Origin: Halicephalobus mephisto
Lineage: Eukaryota > Nematoda > Chromadorea > Rhabditida > Panagrolaimidae
Assembly: GCA_009193035.1 (NCBI GenBank)
Contig: SWDT01000026.1
Coordinates: forward strand, 248,001 to 312,000
Reading direction: 5' to 3'
DNA length: 64,000 bases
Shown here: one piece after another, positions 43,991 to 54,419 of the stretch
Layout: the number at the start of each line of letters is the position of its first letter
Numbering within the stretch: position 1 is the first letter of the stretch
Position numbers and translations under genes: made by a program
The notes under the pieces: model-generated
Seen by the model: only the letters and a program-made list of their open reading frames with translations
What the model was told of the DNA's origin: nothing
Databases searched by the model: none

Positions 43991-46900
43991 ATGCAAAATG
44001 AAAAAATAGTTATCATAATTAATAAAGTTAACTATTACTACAAAAATCCTGGATTATTATTATTTACTAATACAAATATAATTCTTCTAAAGGGAGATTG
44101 TAAGTACTAATCTCATATGTTGATTTTTCCTATGACGTTGGGTCTTAATGTGATATATTGAGTGCATTCCCCTTTCGTTGTGTTCTCACTGCAAGAGACT
44201 ATTGTTGTAAGATAAATCCGCAAAGAGATCGCTGATTACATTCAAAAGCAAAACGTGGGCTTCGTATTTTAAAAGCCGTTCTACGCAACTTTACACATCT
44301 CGGCACAAAAATTATGTCTTCTCTTAGGTTTCAACAAAAAGTATTTCATAGAGCACTTATATCAGTAAATTCAGAACCTGACATCAGAATTAGATATTGG
44401 TCTTCAAAATGGGGAATATATAAAGTTCAAATTTTGATGTTTGAGATTATATAAATTGGTAAAATAATGCTCAATCAACTTTTTTGTTTTTTGAATAATA
44501 ACTATTTCTAGAGATTTTGAAGTTTTCTAGAGATTTTGAAGTTTTCTAAAGATACAAACTTCTGAAGTCATGTTCTAAGAGGAGATTTTGAAGCTGATCA
44601 ATCTTCACCATAAATGTTTAAAATCATGTTCTAAGAGGAGATTTTGAAGCTGATCAATCTTCACCATAAATGTATAGTCATATTCTAAGAGGAGATTTTG
44701 AAATTGCCCAGTTTTCTTCTTAATTCTGACTTCAAATTCTGAATCTACAGATCTCATTACCGTAGTTTAGGTACTTTTTATTCAAATATGATTCACAATT
44801 CTCGTGCTAAGACTTTAAAAATCTCAAAAATGTATAAAATGATTCTTGATGATATTCATAGCACTTCTAGAATTCAATTTAGTATTTTACCGAACTGTTT
44901 TCAAAGCACAATAAAGATGTACGACTAGATTAGACGTGCATTAACTAACCTACATCTAACGTTTCATTTCTAGTATGATGATTTTAAAAAATCCTGCTCC
45001 ATATCCTCAGGGTATTTCAATTTCGACTAAAATTACAATTAATCTTATTTGAAAAATTATTTTTTTATCCCATCCCGAAAGATGAAACCAAAATATTGAT
45101 CTTTTTGTTTTTTAAAGCACTTGAATTTTTACTTTTCCCCGGTTGTTGATGGATCCATGGCAGCACACTTTGTTTTACACAAGGTAGAGTACAATTTTCC
45201 TCGAGCTAGAAAAATCCGAAGATCGGTCAGCTTTTCTCGTTATGACGACAGCAACTTGTCCAAGCGAGTTTAAAAGAGATCTTTGCTTTCATGAATATAT
45301 TTTTCGAAAATTTAATTTTTTTAAAAATAAAAATTCAAAAACAATTATTATTTTAGATTTTGAAGAAAATTATTTTTTTAAAAAACAAAATCAGTAATCA
45401 ATCACAATGGATCAAAAACGGAACAGTTGATTTCGGATTTTGAAATAAAACATTAAAAATTAAAAAACAAAATAATTTCCAAATTTATTTCAAAATAATT
45501 TCCAGATTTATTTCAAAATAATTTCCAAATTTATTTCAAAATAATTTCTAAATTTATTTCAAAATAATTTTCAAAAATCCTTGAAATTTCGGATATTGGT
45601 TTAAAAATTGCATTATTATGGAAAATTAAAAATAAAAATTATTATGAAATTATCCTAACACGGATTTCTAAAAAATTTGAAAATTCACAAAATTGCAAAC
45701 TTCGAAAATTCTCATTAAATTTTAGAAAAGTTTAACTCTGATAAAATTTAGAATATGTATTGTAAAATTTTTGTAACTTTAAATGTTTAAAATTCTTTTA
45801 TCAGAAAATGATCGAATTTTTTAAAAACTATTTTTACGTGAATTTTTATAACTTTTTATTTGAGACTGAAAACTGTAAATTTATACTTTTACGTGATTTT
45901 TCACCGTTCCGAAACTATACTATTATAAAAGTAAGAATGTTTGCTCCACAAAAATAGAGATTTTTACAACCAGAATTCTTAATTTTTTCAAACAAAATCG
46001 AAAAATCGAAAATTTAATGTTTATTTTTTTTTAATTTGAGAAACATCTTGCAAATTTTATAGAATCCTAAAATCATATAATTTCCTATGACGTCATCCAA
46101 TAACCCGATTCAGAAAATCCATCTCAGATGAGCTGCTTAAGTCATTTATCTAAAATGATCGGGATCTTTGTCGAAACAGATGTCTATTGGATTTCAATTG
46201 ACCGCTCAATTAACTTCCTGGTTGAATTTTCCGACCTTTAATCTCATCTTTGTTTTTTTTTATTTTTCGATTTTTTAGTGCGGATCTCGAAAAACCCATG
46301 TGACATCGCAAGTTTAAAAAAAGTAGAAAATTTGACGACTTATGTACCCGTGTTTTACTGAGCAGTTGAAAGAACTCGAAAAGTACTTGAAATTGAATCC
46401 GAAAAATTCCAAGTTGTTAACCTACTAAGACACAGATCTTAAATCTACAAAAATACAATTTAGTTGCAAATTTTCAAACATAACTGTATTGAAAAAATTT
46501 AAATTTTTCCAGAAATCGATGAAAAATCGAAAAAATTTGAAAATAAAACTTTAAAAATTTGTGTGAAAATAATTTCAAAATAAATTTTTTTAAATTTCAA
46601 AATAAATTTTTATTAAATTTCAAAATTAATTTTTTTTAAATTTAGAAATTAATTTTTCTTTTTAATTTCGAAATTAATTTTTTTTAAATATCAAAGTTAA
46701 TTTTTTTTAAATACCAAAGTTAATTTTTTTTTAATTTAAAAAAAAACAATTTAATAATTTTGTTGAATTTTCTAAAATTCTGTAAAACCATCTGCAACTA
46801 AAAACTTCAAAGTACTGTAAATTCGTGTCGAGACAATTTCGTAGAAATTTTTATGTTTTGTAATATTATATAGATATTTTTATTAAAGTTTTAGGATTTT

Positions 46901-47230
46901 CTAAAATTTTACAAAAATTTTTAATTTTTTAAAATTCAATAAAATTTTTGAAATTTTCTAAAATACTAGAATCTGGAAGAAGCTTACAGAATCCAATAAA
47001 CAATTCTGAAATTTCCAAAAACCTCGGAAATTTCTAAAAACTTCCAAATTTTCCGAAAATTGAAATTGAATGAAAATTTTGAAATTTTCTAAAACCAAAA
47101 ATTTTAGAATTTTTCAAAAAATCTTTAAAATTCATATTCAATTTTGCAACAAAACTTATTTTTAATTTTTATAAATTTTTGAAATTTGTGGTTTTTTATT
47201 TAAAAATAAACCAAATTTAAAACAGTTATT
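43991..47230. other. 3.2-kb intergenic region
   Basis: 44570-44700 has three 65-bp units with TTCTAAGAGGAGATTTTGAA. 45470-45570 has five 27-bp units of AAATAATTTCCAAATTTATT. 46560-46740 is T-rich tandem sequence. A mixed-composition patch at 45120-45270 has possible first exons on either strand (ATG near 45150-45165), neither supported further. A palindromic CRE-like TGACGTCA lies at 46088-46095. No gene is called. Confidence 0.45.
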
Positions 47231-47432
47231 TCCACAAGTTTTGAAGTGTGTGATTTCTTGCGCGATGAAAAAGTTCAAGCTGTACTAACTGATCTCTGAG
47301 TCAATCCGGGCCCCGCCTAAATCTCTGGAAGCTTCTTTGTGACGTTTATCCGGGTGTAAAAAGAGCTTTTTTGTTCTCTTCGGTTTAGTCTTTCAGCACT
47401 TGACCGGTGAAGCAAGGTCAGAACCACGTGAC

Positions 47433-49921
47433 ATGGACTTCATTTCCCAGCAACTCCAAAAACAGGACGAGAAACACAGGAAAGATCAACGACAAAAGGC
47501 CCAGGACAAGCAAATCATCTACACCAGAGACCACTTTGCAACGGAATTTGACACCAATGCGTATCTTACGGTGAGTTTTTTAAAAGTTATTTATGTTTAG
47601 TTCCATACACACAAAAAAGATACATGATATATAGTGCATAGATACATTAAAACAGCTCTAATGTATCGGATACATCGTATTTTATATATAGGTACATTAA
47701 GTTGATATCGGTGCATTGTATATAACATACCGGTACATTAAAACAGCTTTGATTTGTCAGATACATCGTATTTTATATATAGGTACATTAAGTTGATATG
47801 AATATATTGTATATAATATACCGGTACATTAAAACATCTCTAATGTATCGGATACATCGTATTTTATATATAGGTACATTAAGTTGATATTGATGTATTG
47901 TATGTAACATACCAGTACATTAAAACAGCTCTGATGTGTCAGGTACATTAAGTTGATATCGGTGCATTGTACGTAATATACCGATACATTAAAATGGCTT
48001 TAATTTACCGAATATATTTAATATATCGATATGTGGTATTTAATGTACCAATATATTATGAAGCTCTGATGTATCAGATACATTAAGTATAATATCGATA
48101 TATGATATGTAATTTACAGATATTTTAAAACAGCTTTAATGTGTCAGATAAATTATATTTTATATACCGATAAACTGAAGTTATTGTTTATGTGTAGGGA
48201 AGTAAGTTTCAAACTTAAAGTTGAAGTTGAAATCAGAGTTAAAGTTAAAATTGAGGTTGAAGTTGAAATCAGAGTTAAAGTTAAAGTTAAAGTTAAAATT
48301 GTAACTTGCGCACAACGTTCGGAAGATGCGAATGGTTTGTTTCAAGTTGAGTTTCACTGTAAATCCTATTGTTATTTTTGTGTAAAGTGCTGTGACTCAT
48401 CGCATCTACAGGAAAAAGAAAATTCAGGAAAGAAACTTCTTTACACCTGAGATCATCTTTGTTCAAAACCATATATGAAATAAGCTTTTGAAATTTCAAC
48501 ATCAAAGATGATTACGGTGTAATACTCCTCATTACAAACCACTTTTCTACTCTCGTGAAACTATTTCCAATACAATGAGGAGCTTCTTGGGATTTATAAT
48601 CACTTTATCAACTTGATCTTAATCTGATTAATATATGAAATAAATTTTTGAAATTTCAATAGCAGAAATGAGTATGATATAAAAATCTTCTTTAAAAACC
48701 TGTTTCCTACTCTCATGAGACTATTTGCAATAAAATAAAGAGCTTCTTGATACCTAAAATGACTTTGTTGTCATGATGTAAATCACATCCATATTTGACA
48801 GAATTTTCGAAATTTCTTTATAAAAATAGATATAATTCAACAATATTCTTTAAAAATAAGTTTCCTATATTTTACGATCATTTTAAATACAATAATAAGT
48901 TTCTTAACAATTAAAATTACCACAATAATTTCATCTAAATCAAATGTGTGAAGTAATTTTTCAAAGTTCTCAGATAATTGCGAAAAATCTCAAATTACAA
49001 ACTATGTATGTTCACCATTTAAATCACATTGTTATTTATGATTTATAAATAAAAAACAAAGAAATTATTAATCTTAAAAAGTTTGATTTAGAAAATTCCA
49101 ATCTGACCTACTCGAACGTTACACACAAACCGCAGATTTTTGTTAGTCTAAAATTTTAAAAATCTAGACTTAAAGTTGTAAATTGAAAATAATTACAAAG
49201 CTTACAGAACAAATGAATGGATTTATTCCAGGATTTTTACACGAAAGTTGATGATCCTGCGATGCAACTCGTCATAACCTTCTTGCCTTCGATCGTGGCG
49301 AGACTTCCATCGAGGAAACGACTTCTGGACTTCGGAGCTGGACCTACTATTCATGTCGCGGCCTGCTTCAGAAATACGGTAGAAGAGGCTTATCTGGCTG
49401 ATTTTCTGCCGCAAAATCGTGATGAACTAAAAAGATGGAAAAACAAAGAATCCACTTTTGATTGGTCCTTCGCCTTGAAACTTCTGCATTCTCGTGAAGG
49501 AAAGGACTGGTCCCTCGTCAAGACAACCGAAGAAGAAGCAAGAGAAAAAGTAAAAGACATCTATTACTGTAACTGTTTCGAAGATCCCTCCGTAACTTGT
49601 CTTCCTGAGTTGAATGGGAACTTCGACATCATCACCAGTTTCTTCACCTTGGAGTACTGTTGCAACACTTTAGACGAATACAAAACTGCCGTCAAAAACG
49701 TCGTCAAACAAGTGATTCCAGGAGGATACTTCATCATGGGAGGGATTCTGGAAGAAACTTGGTGTAGCTTCGGAGGCAGAAAGTTCACCTGTCTGTACAT
49801 TACTCGGGACTTCATGCTAGATTGCCTCCGAGAAGCCGGCCTCGAAGTCGACGATGAGAAAACCTATTTGATGGAAGTCAACGGAATGTTCCTCATCTGC
49901 GTTAAAAAAACAAAAAATTAA
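47433..49921 (+). CDS. NNMT/PNMT/TEMT-family small-molecule methyltransferase
   Basis: Two exons, 47433-47570 and 49232-49921, give 275 residues. The family signature is present throughout: YTRDHFATEFDTNAYLTDFY near the N-terminus, SAM-binding motif I LLDFGAGPTIHVA (about 77-89), the post-motif Asp in EAYLADFLPQNRDELKRW, FDWSFALKLL, DIITSFFTLEYCC and PGGYFIMGGI. The best-known members methylate nicotinamide, phenylethanolamine or indolethylamine; C. elegans relatives are the ANMT proteins. The exact substrate cannot be read from sequence. A TTTCAG site at 47391-47396 precedes the first ATG by 36 nt and is a likely trans-splice acceptor, which argues against the in-frame upstream TTG. The 1.66-kb intron carries a transposon-like element (47608-48194). 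Confidence 0.93.
47608..48194. mobile_element. CACACAAAAAA-ended element, copy 3 (in methyltransferase intron)
   Basis: It starts CACACAAAAAAGATACATGA and carries seven or eight core units (ACATTAAGTTGATATCGGTG and relatives). Its right terminus is decayed (TTGTTTATGTGTA). It lies wholly inside the intron and starts about 35 bp after the donor. Confidence 0.78.
48200..49220. other. Remainder of the methyltransferase intron
   Basis: 48205-48300 is a 12/18-bp repeat of GTTAAAGTTGAAGTTGAAAT type. 48300-48430 is open on the plus strand as part of a 103-codon frame, but without splice support. 48430-48960 has diverged units of AGACTATTTCCAATACAATR and GAGCTTCTTG. Confidence 0.45.
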
Positions 49922-50235
49922 ACCTTCAATATAGTAGTTCGAATTAGAATCATTACAGTATAATAAGTTGGATAAGCGTGTTTTCCAAATTCGAATTCAG
50001 TTAAAAGTTTTCCTCAGTTTGGATAAAAATATCTATTCCAAAAATTCAAATTACATGCATTATGAAGCTGCTTTGCTAAAAAATCATCTTCACGGAAATT
50101 TCTAGAAACTTCTGAAGTTATATTATTGTGTAAGTTAGGAGTAAAGTTTGTTACAAAATTGTCTCCATACGAGCTCTTAGAAACTTTTAAAATTACAGTA
50201 ATATAAACGATTATCATAGAGGATCGAATATCCTA

Positions 50236-50736
50236 CATACAAAAAAGAAGTACATGGTATACAATGTATTGATTTACTAAGCTGATATTGATGTATTACA
50301 TTTCATGTATCAATGCATTAAAACAGCTCTAGTGTATGAGATACATTATATTCAATGCATTGATTTATTAAGTTGATATTGATGTATTACATTCCATGTA
50401 TCGGTACATTAAAACAATTCTGATTTATCGGATACATTAAGTTGGTATCAGTTCATTATATTTAATATACTGATACATTAAAACAATTCTGATTTATCGA
50501 ATACATTAAGTTGATATCAATGTATTACATTCCATGTATCGAATACATTAAGTTGATATCGGTTCATTTTATATAGTATATTGATACATTAAAACGGCTC
50601 TGAGGTATCGGATACATTATATACAATGCATCAGATACATTAAGTTGATATCGACGTATTGAATTCCATGTATCGGTACAATCAATATAATGCATCCGAT
50701 ACGTTGGAGATATTCGAATGTACCTTTTTATGTGTG
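50236..50736. mobile_element. CACACAAAAAA-ended element, copy 4
   Basis: It begins CATACAAAAAAGAAGTACAT and ends GTACCTTTTTATGTGTG, with about seven core units (ACATTAAAACAATTCTGATT, TATCGGATACAT). It lies downstream of the methyltransferase gene. Confidence 0.75.
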
Positions 50737-50739
50737 ATG

Positions 50740-51488
50740 CAACAGAATTACAAAGGTATTCCGATTGAATTCAGAATTGCAAAGTGGATAATAGTAATGA
50801 ACTATTACATGAACCAAAGTTTGTTTGTAATTCATCTATTCACATGTTTACGTAAAGAAATTATACAACATCTATACAGTATGTTCTAATAGATGAATTG
50901 AGAAATGAGTTTTCATTGATGAAGTAACTCATTCTTGTTATCTACTGTACAAATTTCCACATCGATTCGGGCATCTTCGTAATTCTTATGCATTAGGATA
51001 TTCGATTTTCTCTGACAATCTATTTTGCAAAAATTAAAAATAAATATTTCCACAAAACTGTCGCGATAGGACTTTCCGAATCAGCCTAAAAAATTTCGGA
51101 ATTTTTGATTACAGATACTGAAGAATTTACAAAATTCTAGAAGATTTCAAAAATTTCTACAATATTTTACAAGATTCCAAAAACTTTTACAACATTCCAG
51201 AAGATCGTAGACGTGTTTGTAAAATTCTGGAAGATTCTGAAAATTCATAGACCTTTAATTTGGAAAATATTTTTATCGAAATATTTAAAAACTAAAAACA
51301 AGTAATTTACAAAATTGTCCCGACACGAATTCCCCGGATCTACTAGAAAACTCCAGAATTTTGATTGCAGTTGATTCCCGAAGGTGTCTACTGGATTCTG
51401 TAAAGTTCTGAAAATGTGTACGAGATTCTAGAAGCCTTCGTCAGATTCCAGAAGGATCTAAAAACTCAAAAAAGTGTAACTTGGAAAA
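50740..51488. other. Intergenic between convergent methyltransferase and CRAL-TRIO genes
   Basis: AT-rich DNA with degenerate TTCTAGAAGATTCCAAAAA words from 51110 on and one GTCCCGACACGAATT motif (51317-51332). No gene. Confidence 0.4.
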
Positions 51489-51490
51489 AT

Positions 51491-54409
51491 TCAATTTTTA
51501 ACAACGACGATGGAGTTCAATTTGGCGTTGAGCCAACTGGAGCTCGGATTACCCCATCGGATAACGTAATCTCCCGAATGTTTGATCGTCATCTGGCCGT
51601 GTTCAGGAACCTTCAAACTGGTCAAAGTGACTCTCGGGACGATCGTTTCTTCGTCTTCTGTAAGACTTGAATCTTTCAAATTTTCCTTCAAAGAATTCGG
51701 AGATTCGGATTTCGAAACAATCCGGATGATCTCGAAAGTGAAATCAGAAGACGTCGTAAATTCCCAGATTAACGTCTGTCCTTCTTTTAGTTCTTTTTTG
51801 ATTTCGAAATTCGACTTGGCCTTGACCGAAGCCGATTTGAATTCCGGAGGCTTCTGGAACCCTAGTGACTTCCACCAAGTGACTCTGTCGAAGTAGTCGT
51901 CTGGAGTCACTTTGAGGCCTTTTTGGCAACAGGATTCTGGAGGATCGGCGAATCCAGAACCGTCTCTTCTGGAGCCTCCCCACTCAACCGGAATCGACTC
52001 CGGCTTCAGATACCTCATTATGTCTTCCGTCTTCGTGACGAAGACGATTCTGGACTGAGTTTTGGCATCTACAATATGTTTCGCGAGCTGCCACATGAGG
52101 GACAAAACTCCCGGAGGATGCATCAAAAAAAGCGTTATCATCTGAAATTTAAAATTAAACAATTATTAATTATTTAAAATTTACATTTTCAGTAAAATAA
52201 TCAGACCAGATTTTAACCACTAATCTGGCCAGTTTACAAGGTCCAGACATGGGATTAATGAAATCAGTCAAGTTCAATCCCTTCAAATCCAGGACGACGG
52301 CCACGGCAGCGGGCTTCCCGGTTTCAGATTCCTTCTTCGTCATGGCCTTCTGGAAACTTTCGTGGAGAATAAAGTAAGAATGAAGAACATAACTGAGAGG
52401 AATCACTTTGATTATCTAAAATTATTTTCGATTAAAGTCATCTAAAAAAATTAAGTACTGTACTCGGAGGAATTTTTAAATCAAAACTAATTTTGTAAAT
52501 TATTTAATAAAAATGCAAAATTGATATTCAATTTTCAAATTCCTTCTGGAGTGAGAAAATCGACAAAAATAGAATTTGATATATCGTAAGTAAAAAAATT
52601 TAAAAAAGTTCGTTTATTTTTTAAATTTTCGATTATTTTAAAATTTTTCTATTTCAATTTAAGCAATTAAAAAAATTAGTTTTGTAAATAGATGTAGTTT
52701 TTACATTTATTATAATTATTTAATTCATATTTTAAAAAATCGAATTCGCTTATTTTTTAAGAAAATTTTCGATCATTTTTAAATTTTTCTTTTTCTTTTT
52801 CTATTTAAGCAATTAAAAAAATAAGTTTTTTTAAATAGATGTAGTTTTTATATTTATTATAATTATTCAATTCATATTTCAAAAAGTAATCAGAAATACG
52901 AAAAAATCGAATTCGTTTATTTTTAAGAAAATTTTCGATCATTTTTAAATTTTTTCTTTCTCTATTTAAGCAATTAAAAAAATAAGTTTTTTTAAATATA
53001 GTTTTTATATTTATTATAATTATTTAATTTATGTTTCAAAAAAACAAATTCATTTATTTTTTAAATTTTCGATCATTTTTAAATTTTTTTCTATTTCAAT
53101 TTAAGCAATTAAAAAAATACAATAACAATGATAGATTATGTCGAAAAAATTAAAAAACAGAACTGGCGTAATGTAAAAAATTAATTTTTCATCTGTCACA
53201 AAACGCCAAATTTACTTTTTTACTGGAAAGTGGAAAATTTCATTTTGGAAGTAGCAAAGTGAATCTATTTTTGCTTTTTGTATAATAATAAGAACCTTTT
53301 GCGAATCTGTGATAACAGAAACGTTTCGCCAAGGCTATGGCAATAAGAATACTTTGCCCATCACTAGCGAAAAAAACGTTTCGTCAATATTTCACACAAA
53401 AATATAACTTTTAGTTCTGTAACAATTGCAGAATGTGATGGAAATGAACACAATAGTCACATTTTCCATAAACATTTGACTTTTGTGACGAAAAGTATAA
53501 CTAATAGTGACGATTTGAATTTGTTACGGAACTGAAAGTTATGTTTTTATGTGTAGTAAAAAACGTTTCGCCAATATTTCACACAAAAAACGTAACTTTT
53601 AGTCCTGCAACAATTGTAGACTGTGACGAAAATGAACACAATAGTCACATTTTCTATAAATATTTGACTTTTGTGACGAAAAGTATAACTAATAGTGACA
53701 ATTTACATTTGTTACAGAACTAAAAGTTATGTTTTTGTGTGAAATACTGGAGAAACGTTTTTTTACTATACACAAAAACATAACTTTTAGTTCTGTAACA
53801 ATTGCAGAATGTGATGGAAATGAACACAATAGTCACATTTTCTATAAACATTTGACTTTTATGACGAAGATTGCAACTAATAGTGAAAATTTACATTTGT
53901 TACAGAACTAAAAATTACGTTTTTTGTATGTCGTATCTCCTTTTGGACAAATTTAAAAAATTACATTATTAATTTCAAATATCTTAAAAAATTGAATTTA
54001 ATATTTGAATGATTTTAAAAATACTTTGAAGACAGTAGTTTTTTAAAAATCTTACTTCTTTTAAATCACATCCTTCCATTTTTTGGATGAAAACAGCGAC
54101 GTTATCGCTGTAGACATCCATATTTAATTGAGAAATATTGAATCTTTCGAAAGTCTTCCTAGCAAATTCCAAAGATCGGATTTTATCCGCGATGTTCCCT
54201 TGACCGTATCCGAAGGCCCTCCGGTGCTCTATTAACTCGGTCAATTTCAATTCTAATCCTTTTTCGTCTTCTTTGTAGGCCCTCAACCACCTGGCTAAGA
54301 AGTAATCAGAATCGAATTCTGGTGGCAAAACATCAGCCAACTTGATTCTTAATTTTCTGGCAGTTTCGATTTCGGATTCTTTGAAGTCCTGTGGAATCAC
54401 TAGTTCCAT
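51491..54409 (-). CDS. CRAL-TRIO (SEC14)/GOLD domain protein
   Basis: Exons 54409-54056, 52415-52185 and 52141-51491 join in phase to 411 residues. The N-terminus is the CRAL-TRIO-N helix bundle (DSDYFLARWLRAYKEDEKG). The lipid-binding domain follows: DNVAVFIQKMEGCDLKE, AVAVVLDLKGLNLTDFINP, KIWSDYFTENMITLFLMHPP, KPESIPVEWGG. Then comes GFADPPESCCQKG and a C-terminal GOLD domain with NFEIKKELKEGQTLIWEFTT and YVIRWGNPSSSWLNAKL. The architecture equals the C. elegans CGR-1/CTG group, SEC14L2-like phospholipid or tocopherol binders; CGR-1 acts in Ras signalling. Which orthologue this is I cannot say. ATTCCAG just upstream of the ATG is a probable trans-splice acceptor. The 1.64-kb first intron contains tandem repeats and three foldback elements. 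Confidence 0.93.
52560..53115. repeat. ~125-bp AT-rich tandem repeat in CRAL-TRIO gene intron
   Basis: Four units contain TTTTCGATCATTTTTAAATT, TATTTAAGCAATTAAAAAAA, TAGTTTTTATATTTATTATA and ATTCATATTTCAAAAAA. Confidence 0.8.
53393..53930. mobile_element. Three tandem copies of a ~162-bp CACACAAAAAA foldback element
   Basis: Copies 53393-53554, 53580-53741 and about 53771-53930. Each starts CACACAAAAA followed by CGTAACTTTTAGTTCTGTAAC and ends with the inverted form GTTACAGAACTAAAAGTTAT plus GTTTTTGTGTG. The 16-25-bp sequence before each copy (AACGTTTCGCCAATATTT) is also repeated, so element and flank were duplicated together. That flank is the minisatellite unit of 5312-5872 in reverse. No coding capacity. 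Confidence 0.85.
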
Positions 54410-54419
54410 TTTTTTCTGG

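Noticed and set aside
45120..45270. Possible first exons on both strands (MDPSTTGE minus, MDPWQHTLFYT plus)
   Set aside because: Both use the same short mixed-composition patch and neither connects to a following exon in frame.
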